The position numbers and the translations under genes are program-made. A stretch of DNA of 64,000 nt from Telopea speciosissima. Taxonomy: Eukaryota; Streptophyta; Magnoliopsida; Proteales; Proteaceae. This document shows positions 22,987 to 34,980 of the stretch, one piece after another. The notes below the pieces were generated by a model. It was not told the origin of the DNA. It made no database searches and saw only the letters and a list, made by a program, of their open reading frames with translations. The stretch spans positions 34,580,946-34,644,945 of the forward strand of contig NC_057926.1 of the NCBI RefSeq assembly GCF_018873765.1, read 5' to 3'. Numbering within the stretch: the stretch's first letter is position 1; every line of letters begins with the position of its first letter.

Positions 22987-23334
22987 CCATTAATAGAATT
23001 TTGGAACCATGTTTCTCTTCACTATGGTGAAAAGAGAATCTCTTCTTCAATGGGATTTGATCCCATTATTGGATTGGTTTTGGGTATTTTCTGTTATGTC
23101 CAATAGGGGTGGAAGTTAATGATGAACCCATAGTCTAATCATGACCTCACATTAGAATTGACAACATGGGTCCCATGAGGAAAAATTTAGTCCTATAATT
23201 TTCTTTTTCATTTTTTTGTGTGTTTGTTTGGCTGGAAACTGGATCCATGAGGAAAAATGTAGTCCTACAAGATTCTTTTTCATTTTTTTGTTTGTTTGGC
23301 TGGAAACATCTTCTAGTATTACATTGATACCATT
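22987..23334. other. 3' flank of the unit B UGT, no gene
   Basis: Nearly identical to 5990-6336, including the two-copy TGAGGAAAAAT repeat. Ends where the LINE poly(T) begins. Confidence 0.7.
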
Positions 23335-26300
23335 GTTTTTTTTTTTTATGGAAAATAAAAAATATATATATTAAACATAATGGGAAATTACAGAGTTCAT
23401 ATTGTGGGCATTCTTAGCCAAGTTCATTGCTATAGATTGACAAAAAGTGTCTCCTGGAGTCCTATAATGTACATCTTGAGATAAGTCCGATATATATAAT
23501 AGGTCCTTAAAAAAATTCCAAGGCTAGGGGCATTTGGTTGGAGATGGAAGAACATCAGTGATCCTTTTGTTGGCACACCATATTTCTTTAATCTTCAACC
23601 CAAAGCTGGTAGCATGGTCAAGTCCTTTTCGAATCCCATAAAGGTCTGGAATTAGCTCTTCAGTAGTTCGGATATTTCCTGCAGCAAAAAACTTAAACCT
23701 GCCATCTATAAAAAAGATATAGGACCACCTTGCTACATTCAGTCCAGGTATATGGCATCCTACACAGATTAAAACATGGAAATTGAGCAAGGGTAAGTTA
23801 AAAGAATATGTGTTATGGGAGACCACTGGACTCTATTGTATTACAGCCTGGGATGTTAAGGAGGGGGAATAACTTTAGATCAAATTACCATTTGTGGATG
23901 TGATCCATAATCCACTTTGGATTAGGCTTCTCCGAGCCAATAACTACTTTGTTCCTAACGGTCCAAATGTAATAACACGTAATGATAAATACGCTAAAAA
24001 ACCATAAAACATCTTGTTTAACATACTTTAACTAAAGATAAAAAAACAAACAGAATTGTTTCAAACTTTCAAATTCCAGGAAATCAGTTCTTAACCCCAA
24101 GGGTCCTGCCGCCCAAATGTGTTTAACCCAATCACAAGATAAGAAAAGGTGCCATGAAGATTCAACACCATTTCCACAAAGAGCAAAGGAGGATTCAATC
24201 TGGATCCATTTCGATAGAGTAGCCTTGGTAGGGATTCCTGCATTTAGCAAATGCCAGAAGAATAACTTAAATTTTGGGTGAATCTGAAATTTCCAAAAGA
24301 ATTTCTACCAAGAAATAAAATCAGAAGAATCATTAGCAGAAAGTGAGATTAATTCATGTGCAGCTAATTTAGTGGTGAGGTTACTGTTCTTGGCCTTAAG
24401 GCACCTCCATCTATCCTCAGAATCTGAAGTGTTCAAGGCTTGGATACGAGATGAAAGATGTAGAGGGATACAATTATTGATAGATTCGATCAATTTTCCA
24501 TTCGCTGGCTTCTTTAAAACTATCCACTAATTTCACCCTATCAGAGGTAGTAAGTGGGTGTTTACCAAAATGAGAGAGATTACCTGAGATGGAGGGAACC
24601 CATTTATCAAACCAGAAATGGGTGGTTTTGCCATTGCCAATCTTTTTTATCACAAACTTTTCCCGTTGAGGAATAACATGTGAAATACTATTCCAAGTCC
24701 ACGAACCTTTTCTAGCTCGAGTAAGGGGGTCAAAGAAAGACAATTTTGGGAAATACCTGGCTTTTAAAATTCGGGCCCACAACATGGCTGGTTCAGTGAT
24801 CAATCTCCATCCTAATTTCAAGAGTAAAACTTGGTTATAGTGTTCAGCTTTCTGAAAACCCAATCCCCCAGTAGTCTTAGGGGTGCACATTCTTTCCCAA
24901 GAAATGAGGGAAGTTTTTTTCTTGTGCCTACTACCATTCCCCAACCAAAAATTAAGGCAGAGGGAGTCAATATTTCGACAAATTTTGAGGGGAAAGAGGA
25001 AGCAATTCATTAAGCATGCCGGTGTTGACGCCAAAACAGATTGCATAAGTACACTGCGTCCAGGATAAGATAGAAAATTGGTCTTCCAAGGGGATAACTT
25101 CCTTTGCATTCTAGATACCACCCCTTCTAATTCCCTTACTTTGGACCTGCCATGAAAAATGTTAGTACCTAGGTAGATTGAGTCCTTAGACATCTCCTTA
25201 ATACCAATTAGAGAACTGAGGGATCGTCTTTCAGATACGGGAACATTCTGCTAAAGTGAATCCCACTTTTGGAAAGGTTAATCTCTTGTCCAGAGAGATC
25301 AGAAAAAAGATCCAGTATGGCTTTAATGGTGAGTAGATCGTCATGAGTTGCACGACAAAAGATGAAAATATCATCAGCAAAAAGGAGATGAGAGATTTCC
25401 GGAGCTGATCTAGAAATTTTCACTCCGTGAAACATGTTCAGGTCCCGACAGGCCGAAAAAAGTCGGGAGAGAACTTCCATGGCCACAATAAAGAGGTAAG
25501 GGCTAAGGGGGCACCCTTGTCGAATACCCCTAGAAGCATGAAAAAATTCAAAAGGACTGCCTTCCATTTTAATAGAGAAGGAAGTAGAAGAGATGAAAAC
25601 AAAAATTAAACTAGACCAATTTTCTCCAAATCCCAAAAATTTAAAAATAGAGATAATTAGGTCCCATTCAATCCTGTCGTAGGCTTTTGACATATCGATT
25701 TTTATGGCAACATAACCCACTTTACCTCTAGTGTGCTTAAGAAAGTGAAAAATTTCCTAAGCAATAATAATATTATCTGTTATCTGCCTACCGGGAATGA
25801 AGGCAACCTGAAAGGGAGAGATAAAAGACTGAAGAGTGCCTCTGAGTCTGGTGGCAATAAGTTTAGATAAGATCTTATATGTAGCATTGCAGAGACTAAT
25901 TGGTCTGAAGTCCCCAACATGTGAAGCATTATCAGATTTGGGGATAAGACAAATTAGGGTATGGTTAAGTCCGCTAGGGATGTGACCAATGTTAAAAAAG
26001 TCCAAGGCTAAGTTCAAAAGATCCAGATGAACCAGCTCCCAGAATTTTTGAAAAAAACCAGAATTGAAACCATCGATTCCAGGAGCTTTCAGAGGGCCAA
26101 AGGAGAAGACAACCTTCTTGATTTCGTCCAACGTTGGAGGGAAAGAAAGGGACCCCATCTCCCCCGGAGAAAGGACAGCGGGAAACTGGCATTCAATGAA
26201 ATTGGCCTCCAAGGGTTTAGAAGAAGTAAAGAGGTCCTTAAAAAACCCAGCAAAAATATGGGCAATTGCTTTGGGATCTTCCACCTTTTGTCCTTCATCA

Positions 26301-26335
26301 TTCCAAAAAATTAAATAACTGCATCCAAAGGTGCT
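23335..26335 (-). mobile_element. LINE (L1-type), 5'-truncated, units B/C junction
   Basis: Sister of 6337-10447 without the solo LTR, so its layout is easiest to read. Poly(T) at 23335-23347 marks the 3' end. Going 5' to 3' on the minus strand: frame 26284-25757 with GPLKAPGIDGF, FRPISLCNATYKILSKL and QVAFIPGRQITDNI; a stop just after IIIA; frame 25720-25208 with IKIDMSKAYDRIEWD, GIRQGCPLSPYLF and LLFADDIFIF; a frame change; frame 25193-24474 with MSKDSIYLGTN..., the LSYPGRSVLMQSVLASTPA block and GLGFQKAEH; then zf-RVT pieces (24250-24032) and an RNase H-like tail (23826-23524). No endonuclease domain. Inactive. Confidence 0.9.
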
Positions 26336-27608
26336 CGATCTACTTCTGAAACGCTCTCAAATAGCCAAACTGTTGCGAACTTTCGAATTTGAACTGAACC
26401 GCTTAAAAGTTTCCGCCCTCAAAACCACTAAACTGGACTTGAAAACCACCAATCTCAAGTTCAAAACCACCACAAATCCCCTAAAATATAACAATATTGA
26501 CACAAACCCACAATTATCTCCTGAAATCTATCACAAAATTCCCATTCTCAACCCCACCTATAGCACAAGAAACCAAAACCTCCCTTACCCACCAAAGAAA
26601 AAACAATAGAAGAAAAACCCATTATCCCTGCCCCAGTGTCCTACAATAAATTACTTTTGAAACACCAGAAGATGCAAAACCCATTTGCCATAATCAACTT
26701 GGAAAACACAAAACGAAGGTAGTAATGGGAAAAGGAGAAAATAAAGAGAGAGCAAAAGATTCGTTAGAGGAAGAGGAGTTTGAAGTGGAAGAGATCAAGG
26801 ATGAGATCAATTCGTCAAACAGAAACCGATTATCCCTCCTTTGGTACTCTTCTTCTAGCCCAATTTGTTGTGTCGTTGGCACCACCTTCATTGTTAATGC
26901 CGTGGCTTGTGGTGGAGGTTCCAGGTTAGGGTTACATATAGGAGATAGTGTTTCAGCAAGCATTTATGGTAAAAGTTAGGGCTTTTTTCCCTGGCCGCGG
27001 TATGCTCACAAGATGCCCTAATGGTTTTTGAAACAGTAGCCATGGTTGTTGGTTTTTTTTTTTTTTGGTTGCAGGAAGAAGAAGAAGGGGGTAAATCTGT
27101 CACTTTAGTATCTTTTAAGGGTAGTTTAGGCATTACAAAAAATTTAACCGGTGACATCATAACTAAACTAACAGACTTGACCTACTTGAAAGAAATGCTA
27201 AACTGCAGGGGATGTTCAAGTAATTGTTTCAAACGTTGGGGAGACCAAGTAATTAGGCCATAGTACAGGGGGTGTCCAAGTAATTTTCTCTAAAAATTAT
27301 TAAAAATTCAAATAAAGTGTATATTAAAAAAAAGAGACTGCGATGTACTAATAGGTTACTATAAATTACTGAAATACCATTAACACTATAAATTGCAAAA
27401 GTTTATGGATCAATTAGACATACAAAAGTTTTAAAGAATATAAATAGGAAATGTCTCATTTATTTTTGCATCTTCTAAACCAGAGAAGCAACAAAATTCA
27501 TTCAAACTATCAACAATAGAAGAAAGGGAAAAAAAAAAAAAAAAAAACACAAAGAATTAGACGTTGTATGATACTCATGATTGTCTTCTATGAACAATTG
27601 AATAAAAA
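26336..27608 (-). other. Conserved inter-element segment of unit C with antisense reading frame
   Basis: Copy of 1141-2428. Here the minus-strand frame has an in-frame ATG at 26963 (MLAETLSPICNPNLEPPPQ) and runs to 26694. A second minus frame (27160-26894) overlaps its start in another phase. Product unknown; see the finding on this frame. Confidence 0.35.
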
Positions 27609-27698
27609 AGGTCTTGGTGGATTTGAACCACCATCCCCTTGGAACATGCTTGAGACATCCTCATGTTCCAAGTGCTCTACCAATTGAGCTAAAGACCC
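27609..27698 (-). tRNA. tRNA-like gene, unit C
   Basis: Same fold as 2429-2518. Acceptor GGGTCTT/AAGACCT closes with a terminal G-U. A box, B box, D and T arms, extended anticodon-arm helix and following T run are all kept. Isotype not assignable. Confidence 0.52.
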
Positions 27699-28331
27699 AA
27701 CAAGTAAAGTTTGAAATTTACAAGTAACCATGAGACCATGCCACAAACCATGCTTCAATGATAATACCCAATGGTGACCTTGCCACAAACCTTCCTAATA
27801 TTCTCACATGTATTGAACAAAACAAGAGATCATGTAAAAGAGCTGGAAAAAAATTATTGAAGAGGAATATCAAAATCAATTGTTTCTCATTAGATAAGAA
27901 GTCATTGATGAGCAACAAGTACACCATCCCTTTTTCTTCTTCATCTTCTTCAACCTATTCTAGTTTTCAGATCAGATTATTAGTACCAGAATGGCAGTAG
28001 ATTCATCCTATTGATCTCAAGTTCTATTGACAATTCACTTCCCCTTTTCTATGTTCTGTTACAACAGTATTACTTCCCTTGATTTCTATTCTCTACAAGT
28101 TACTAATCATACGCATTTTGTACGTGTATAATACTGCCAACCATAAAAATCGCGTATAAATCTGTATCTGATGACTTATACGGGAAAACTTAGATTTTTG
28201 AATTAAACATTTGGATGCACGTATTATACACGTATAATACATGAATTTACTAACTATGTTCCTTACATGCCAAATAAAATACCAAGTGATAATAAAAGTT
28301 GAGAAGAACCAATTAGAAGATAGGGGAAGGA
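27699..28331. other. Intergenic part of unit C, no gene seen
   Basis: Counterpart of 2519-3151, AT-rich, no supported feature. Confidence 0.5.
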
Positions 28332-28700
28332 TTGTCTTCATCTATCAACCATTGGATTGGCATTACTTCCACATGGCGGCCTGTGAGTTGAGCGCAGCAT
28401 GATGGCCGCTCAACCCCAGGCCACAGAGGATCCAAATCCATACAATGCGTACCAAGAAAAAGAAAAAGGTAGACAAAGGAAATGAGAAGATAATGATACT
28501 GAACAAGGAAGAAGGGAATATTCTATTATTTCAGTATCATTTTCTTCTCATTTCCTTTTTCTACCTTTTTCTTTTTTTCGGTACGCATTGTATGGATTTG
28601 GATCCCCTGCGGCCTAGGGTTGAGCGGCCATCGTGCTGTGCTCAACTCACAGGCCGCCATGTGGAAGTAATGCGATCTGATTGTTGATAGATGAAGACAA
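28332..28700. repeat. 369-bp foldback element, unit C
   Basis: Same length and arms as 3152-3520, from TTGTCTTCATC to GATGAAGACAA. Both arms of this copy are complete. It sits about 1.05 kb upstream of the UGT pseudogene start, as in unit A (also about 1.05 kb). Confidence 0.85.
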
Positions 28701-28758
28701 TTCAAAATTCAAAATTCAAAATTGCCGCTCAAAATAATAATAAAAAATACCAGATCAC

Positions 28759-28842
28759 CATCTACCAACCGATCAACATTATTCCCCCTTGGTGGCCTAT
28801 TAGTTGAGGACAGCATGATGGCCGGTCAACTCCAGGCCGCAG
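28759..28842. repeat. Degenerate single foldback arm, unit C
   Basis: Counterpart of 3576-3660: CATCTACCAACCGATCAAC through GGCCTATTAGTTGAGG to CCGCAGG. Confidence 0.5.
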
Positions 28843-29460
28843 GGGAGGGTTGAACTTGGGGGTGTAAGTTTGGGCCTGTCGGCTCGAGCCTGCTTTGAGC
28901 CCGAACAGAGCCTGGGCTGGATTTTTAAACCCTGAAGGCGAGTTAGGGTTGAAATTTTCAAGCCCGGGGTCAGGGTTGGGTTGGGCCAAGGTTGAGGCCT
29001 CAGGCTAACCCTAGCCCGGCCTGGCCTGTATTAGGTTATGCTTTACAATTTATTGATTACATTTTCTAATTTTTGTTTAATATCTAATTATCTATTGGTT
29101 TACCCAAAAAAAAAAAAGACTAATTATCTATTGAACAAAAGTATTTAAAATTTTAAGATTGGATTAAGTTTTTTAATCAGACGAAAATTGTAATAGTCAA
29201 TTGAGTATGAAACAAACCAACAACCAATTACATGAGACTGGTCAATCAGGGCCAGCCAGGCCCTAACAAAAATCATGGTACATCAGCCAATCCCGGCTCG
29301 ATCAAGGTCAATCAGGGCCGAACTGGGTTGGACTGAGTCCGACAGGATTGGGCCTGGGATGAGAATCTCAACCCGGGGTCAGGGTCGGGCTTGGGTTGAG
29401 CTAAGATCATGACTCAGGGTTGAGCTAGGGTTATAAAAAACCCGGCCCAACCCGGCCCTC
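28843..29460. repeat. Interspersed GGGCC/GGGTTGGG-rich repeat, unit C
   Basis: Counterpart of 3661-4290 with small substitutions and length changes. Ends near CCCGGCCCTCACTG. Class uncertain. Confidence 0.45.
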
Positions 29461-29751
29461 ACTGTTGGAGATAAATCTGACTAGTCACAACCAATAATGC
29501 AAAAAGTGGATACCTCATACGCTACTGCTGACATCATAGATTCATCAAAGATTCTAGAGAGAACTCCACTTTCACCCTCCACCACTTTTTTCTCAATTGG
29601 TTGGCCACTCAAAGTCTTATCCTACTAAACCAATCCAATACACAAAAATGGTATAACTTAGAAAGCAAAATAATCCCCCACTGTCTATATTAACTGACTT
29701 CACCTTGAGATAGCTCCTCACAAACAATTCTATATCCAAACCCTAATCATC

Positions 29752-30528
29752 ATGGAAGAAGAGCAGAGAAAGCTACTCAAATTGTCATTCTACCCTCACC
29801 AGGGATGGGTCACCTCATCCCACTAGCCGAGTTTGCAAAATGACTCGTTCTTTATCACCACTTCTCAGTTACCTTCATTATTCCATGGGATGGTCCTCTC
29901 CCCAAAGCCCAGAAAGAAGTCCTTCATTCCTTCCCCAAAACCATAAATTCTGTGTTACTCCCACCTGTTAATCTTGATGACCTCTCCTCCGATGTTCCTC
30001 CCGAAGTTCGTAATCGTCTCACCGTTACTCGTTGTTTTCCCTCTCTTCGCGACGTACTTAAGGACTTAAGAACCACTTCTCGTCTCTCTGCCTTAGTTGT
30101 TGATCTATTTGGGGTTGATGCCTTCGAAGTCGCCAAGGAATTCAAGGTTTTGTCTTACCTCTTCTTTCCCTGTACAGCTATGTCATTATGGTTGTTCTTT
30201 TATTTGCCAAAGCTAGATGAGATGTACTCTTGTGAGTATAGAGACCTACCCGAACCGGTGAAATTACCCTGGTGTGTACCGGTTCATGGAAGTGATTTGT
30301 TTCACCCGATTCAAGATCGAAAGAATGAAGCTTATTCATGTATTTTTAGCTTATGTAGAGGTGTTTTATTGGCTGATGGTATTTTATTGAATAGTTTCAT
30401 GGATTTGGAACCGGATGCAATCAAGGCTTTTATGGAAGTTGGAGATTTGTGCACACAGCCGATCTATCCTGTTGGACCACTCATAAGAACTGGTTCAGGA
30501 GATGAGGGTGATCCAAATGAATGTCTTA
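29752..30528 (+). pseudogene. UGT72-like pseudogene, unit C, 5' half
   Basis: Aligns with residues 1-260 of the unit A enzyme. A 1-bp deletion within the first five codons (GAAGAAGAAGCAG became GAAGAAGAGCAG) shifts the frame, and the codon matching R31 is TGA at 29841-29843. Beyond that the frame is open to the insertion (VLLPPVNLDDL...DPNECL), with changes such as PGCV to PWCV. The gene ends at CTTA, exactly where the PIF-like element entered in unit B; the PSPG half is absent. The promoter with CTATATTA (29685-29692) is kept. Pseudogene. Confidence 0.92.
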
Positions 30529-30945
30529 AGGAAGTGTTTGGTTGCGTAAATCTTTTGGATGTGGTCTGATTGTGGATGGTCATCCACTTGAGTTACCATC
30601 ATTTGAATCGTAATTCCAGAAAATAAACTGTTTGGTTATCATGATTCTGTGACGTGATTCTTTTTGAAAAACTGTTTGGTTACCCTGAGTCTATCAGTTG
30701 GAATCACCCTGAATCTATTTGAAAAACTGTTTGGTTACCCTGAGTCTGTTAGTTGGAATCACCTTAAATCTATCTGAAAAACTGTTTGGTTATCTTCAGT
30801 TTGTCGGTTGAAAATTTTATTTTATTTATTTATTTTTTTAATATATGAAAATGTTCTCAATAATAAGGTTATTTTAAAAAAATGTTCTCAAATAAATAAG
30901 TGATTCAATTATCACCTAAAATTACTAATGTCATTGTTTTTTAAT
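30529..30945. mobile_element. Remnant of the PIF/Harbinger-like element at the shared UGT site
   Basis: Starts AGGAAGTGTTTGGTTGCG after the TTA and matches the left 400 bp of 18544-22345, including three subterminal repeats. The left terminus is slightly altered. Similarity fades near 30945 after an AT-rich stretch; neither the right terminus nor the rest of the UGT follows, so a deletion or breakpoint ends unit C here. Confidence 0.85.
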
Positions 30946-31419
30946 ATATATGGCCCCAATATTTATTTGAGTGCATTTCCAACTTTTTTGATGGATCATT
31001 GCTCCAACTTGGAATACTGAGAAAGCCAACCTTTCAACCATAGATAACGAATCGATGGATGATTTGATAGCGTCGACACTCTTCTTTAAAGAATACACCG
31101 CAGGTGCACACTTCACCAGAAGTAGAGATTCGTGTTGATAGTGAACCGTGAAGAGAAAATGAACACAGTTGCAGTATCCAAATCCTCATGTGGATGAGGA
31201 TGAGAACATGAGACCGAGATGAGATAGAATGATAGATACCATCTTTTTAATTTCCATTGCCCTCCAGGCCTCCACCACCCATCACTCGATTAGAGGTAGG
31301 AAAACATATAAATGGCGTGCATTCAGAGTAGAAAAACACTCATATATTAAGGATTTTTCTCTTTTCAATCCATGCTATTGATTTTATCTGTAATTGTATG
31401 TTGTTGAAAAGATTCTTGC

Positions 31420-31422
<3 letters not shown>
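30946..31422. other. No gene seen
   Basis: No coding motif or repeat that I recognise. It starts at the array breakpoint and runs to the GA microsatellite. Confidence 0.5.

Positions 31423-31459
<37 letters not shown>
31423..31459. repeat. (GA)n microsatellite
   Basis: About 18 GA units with one interruption (GAGACAGAGA). It lies directly at the truncated edge of the Gypsy gag fragment. Confidence 0.85.
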
Positions 31460-31461
<2 letters not shown>

Positions 31462-32753
31462 GGTTCCTTTAAGGTAGCTGGGAATGCCCTGCAGACAATG
31501 GGGTCTGGTGCTCCGGTTAGGATTATGGTCGACTTGAAATAATTCAGGTGGTCGATTGCATCTGTGTTCCCATATATATCTCAAAAGTTGGGGGCTTAAA
31601 CCCTGTTAGAAGTGGGGTTTTCATAATGTCATCAGATAAAACATTGCTGTTAGAGAAGTTGAGGGTTTTGGTGCCTATTTGTCTCTTCAAGACCTTCTGC
31701 ATTTGCTCATTGACCTCCTTGAGTTGTTTGCTTAGCCCATCCTCTATCTCCCAAGGTTGACCTCTTCAACTCTTTTGGTGGCTTTCGTCCATCATGGACT
31801 TTGGTCGCGACGCTAGTCGCGTGCGCTTGCTCATAGTTGCTTTTCCTGGATTTGAAAGTGATTTATCGTATGGCATTGTGGAGCAAGTTCTCCCATGTTC
31901 AGAATCTGCAACTGCATGGCATCTAAGCAGACGTTGGTTGCCCCAAACTGAGGGTCAGGGTGGCCAATGATTGACTGATCATGAGTCCTAGGGGTAGCTA
32001 TTCCCCTAGATATGCAACCATGTTCTTTGCGTGCCCTGGAGGTAGTGGAGGAGCCCGTCGACCGCGATAGTTGCGGCTCCCAGAATAGATTGTGCCTCTT
32101 TAAGAGGTGATGCAAAGGTGGTTCTTGTCTGTACCATATTAGATGTTGCAAAAGCTGCTGAATCACTCTGCACTCGTTTCCAATAGATGTCGCCAAATTG
32201 TTGCGGCAGAAAACTGTTAGGGTGGCGTTCTGATGTGCGGTTAATGGATGACTTGCAACGTACAAAGAGGAAGAGACACCAGAAGTAGACTGAGCGGGAT
32301 ACGCCGGGGACTCTCTGATGCATAAGTCAGTTCTCTGGTAGCAGTCAAGAACAACAGAGCAAATTCACACAACATAGAGTTTGATCCATACCTGTTCGAG
32401 TAAGATCTTATTGATAGTGCAGTATCTTGTGATGTAAGGCGGTGATTAGAGTCCTTGGGTACATCGTCTTCCCAATTAGTAGTTTCCTTTTGGGAGATGG
32501 AATATGCATGGAGAATCCTATTATGGGTTTGCGAAGGTCTTGGGGTGATTTCCTTGCTAATTTGGGAGTTCAATCCCACTTTCATAGATCTTCTTGAACC
32601 GTTTATGGCAGGGTGATGCTTATTTCCTATTCCGAGTAGGATGCTAATAGTAAGTGCTTGATTTGGAATTGGTTCTTGTATGGGAAGTTATGACTTGGCA
32701 CGGGGGTCCAACTCACCAATGCTTTTGGAGATCTTCATTGTCCATGTGTCACA
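31460..32753 (-). mobile_element. Ty3/Gypsy fragment: LTR plus start of gag
   Basis: On the minus strand an LTR (about 32753-32199) ends GCCGCAACA and is followed after one base by TTTGGCGACATC, the place and form of a Gypsy primer-binding/leader region. Next come a gag-like reading frame in pieces: ATSNMVQTRTT..., then PPTFEIY.GT and LNYFKST..LTGAPDPI..RAFPATLKG, which match the retrotransposon gag domain. Frame changes and an early end at the GA microsatellite show it is a dead fragment. No protease or pol. Two UGT genes flank it at a distance. Confidence 0.75.
32199..32753 (-). repeat. LTR of the Gypsy gag fragment
   Basis: Minus-strand sequence starts about TGTGACACATGG and ends GCAACA. 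It contains ACTTATGCATCAGAGAG, the counterpart of ACTTAGGCATCGGA in the solo LTR at 6491. The outer boundary (32753) is chosen by the TG dinucleotide and is approximate. Confidence 0.6.
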
Positions 32754-33180
32754 TTTTGGGTGGTCGATTTATTTTACCCGTATAAATGATAATAACAAAG
32801 CATGTCAATAGGAAATTTGCAAAGGTTTAGGGCATGTCAACATCAGCTCATTTGATAATTAAATATACTTTTGTGCAAACTTGGGAGTTTCATAAACCTT
32901 TTTATTATCTCTTAATAGGGCATTACTCTTAAATGGACCAGTAAGGATGTCTTTCCTAATGACCCTAAAAATCTACTACATGATAGATCAGATAGGACTC
33001 AAATTTTTGAACCGATAGAGTTTAAGGCCTTTACTCATATGTCAAGTTTCAGTCCAAACGAAGTTTTTCAAAAAGTAAAGTAAGACTTTTGAAAATTATA
33101 TGAGCATGAGAAGGTGCACACTCAGAATATAGTCGGCACTCATGAATACACGTGGGGATGCATGCCTATACTTGGTTTTG
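32754..33180. other. No gene seen
   Basis: AT-rich, no supported feature on either strand. Confidence 0.5.
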
Positions 33181-33189
33181 GCTGAATTT

Positions 33190-33650
33190 AGCAGATGAGT
33201 TAATCATGATGTGGAGTTGTAAACCACTTGTCTAAGAAACTTGTTCTCTCTCTCTCTCTCTCAGTTTTGTTAGCGGATGAGTTAATAATGATGTGAAATT
33301 GTAAACCACTTGTCCAAGAAACTGTGTGTGTGTGTGTGTTGTTCAAGGTTCTATTCCATTCAACCAACAAAGAAAAACTACCTCTTAACCCTTTGGTGCG
33401 ACAGTTCTGTAAAATAAATGAATTAAGAGAATGGAGACAAATAAGTGCAGCCTAAATTTAGTAGATGAGTTAATCATGACATGGAATTGTAAACCACTTG
33501 TCCAAGAATCTCTCTCTCTCTCTCTCTCTCTTTGTTGTTCAAGGTTCTGTTCCATTCAACGAACAAAGAAAAACTACCTCTTAACTCTTTGGTGTGACAG
33601 TTCTGTAAAATAAATGAATTAAGAGAATGGAGACAAATAAGTGCAGCCTA
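33190..33650. repeat. Tandem duplication built around microsatellites
   Basis: GATGAGTTAAT..TGTAAACCACTTGTC occurs three times (about 33193, 33276 and 33463), each followed by a dinucleotide run: (CT)n, (GT)n, (CT)n. The last two copies are each followed by the same 110 bp (TTGTTCAAGGTTCT to GTGCAGCC). The pattern suggests unequal exchange or slippage around the microsatellites. Confidence 0.8.
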
Positions 33651-34262
33651 TGTATGTGAACGGTGCAAGGCATGCATTAGAACAAACATCATCAATGCTG
33701 CCAATATATGGTTGTCTTTGTTCCCCGTCCAAGAGATTCCTTTACCACTCCCTTGGAGGAATAAAGTTTTCATCTACTCTTTACTAGTGATGTGATCATG
33801 TGATTGAACTTTTTTATCATTAACGGTCACCTCTATTGTATATGGTTGACACTACCTTCACTATGTCAATCTGGTGTTCTCGATGACTATGATGAGGGGA
33901 CTCTTCCTTCACAATGGGTGAAAGGAAATTCAGTCCTATTTAAAAACTATAAACATATAAAAATGAGAATGTCTGAATGAGATCTCGATAGTTGTGTTTA
34001 GAACTTGACACATTTTAATTGCCTCTTGTTTTATTCTCAAAAGATCTTTAAGTTAAGGGTATAAAAGGGTTTTCAAAAATTTAAAAGTGACATATTATTA
34101 TCATTATCAAAAGGTATCATTGTCGTGCATATTTTTCGAGTATACATGTGAAATGACAATATTTAGCTTCGTTCGAAAAAACTGTACTTATACTAAAAGG
34201 GCAAAGAAGTAAGGTTAAAAATTATTTGACACCTTGAGAGCTGTCAATAATACAATTTATAT
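33651..34262. other. No gene seen
   Basis: Non-coding sequence upstream of the MITE; no motif found. Confidence 0.5.
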
Positions 34263-34271
34263 AAAAATTAA

Positions 34272-34461
34272 GGGAAAGAGAACGCTGCCTGATCATGTAC
34301 GGTGCGCGGACCCTGCACCCAGAGACAGGGCTACGCAAAATGACTACTGTGACCCCAAGGATTTCCACCATTCCATAGGGGCGTGACAGTCATTTTGCCC
34401 GACCCTGTGTTTGGGCGTAGGGGCCGCATGCCGTACGCAACTAGGTAGCGTTCTTTCTCCC
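34272..34461. mobile_element. MITE, Mutator-type by its 9-bp duplication (family 1)
   Basis: 190 bp, inverted repeat from end to end: GGGAAAGAGAACGCTGCC at the left and GGTAGCGTTCTTTCTCCC at the right. AAAAATTAA is present at both 34263-34271 and 34462-34470, a perfect 9-bp target duplication. Relatives are at 43302 and 48298. Confidence 0.88.
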
Positions 34462-34778
34462 AAAAATTAATTAGACAAAACAATCAATAAGGAGAGTGAT
34501 TTTTCGCCACCTACCCAGGGTGAAGAGAGAAACTCTTCATCGAAGGTGATGTAGTCCTACGATTGGACTTGTGGACCAATCCAGTGAGTTTCATCATTAA
34601 ATTCTTGTCCCTATTGTACGAAGTCAAAAATACTATATCCCAGTCCAATGGAAGCTTGAAGGGTCAAGAGTCATATATGATGACTTAAGATGTTCTCTTT
34701 TCATTGTGGGTGAAGGAAAACTCGGTAAAAAAATCCAAAAGAGTTGGACAAACCTTAGAACTCCAAAAAATAAATAAT

Positions 34779-34961
34779 GGGAGAAGTTCTCTGGGGAAGG
34801 AGCATAGCCCCTGTGTCTGTACGAGGCCTATGGGAGCACATGCAGAAGAATCAACTGGATGGTTATTTTCACTTTTCATGAGAGACAGAGCGGTCATTTC
34901 ACCCCCCCTCTGTGACTAGGTTCAACGTCCACACTCCATCACAGAGTTCTTTTTCCCATAA
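34779..34961. repeat. Possible degenerate family-1-like MITE upstream of UGT gene
   Basis: Imperfect inverted repeat GGGAGAAGTTCTCTG ... CAGAGTTCTTTTTCCC, with CCCCTGTGTCTG-type words inside as in family 1. No target duplication seen. It ends about 20 bp before the TATA box of the following gene, so it could affect that promoter. Confidence 0.4.
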
Positions 34962-34980
34962 ATAATATGAGAGCCCCATC

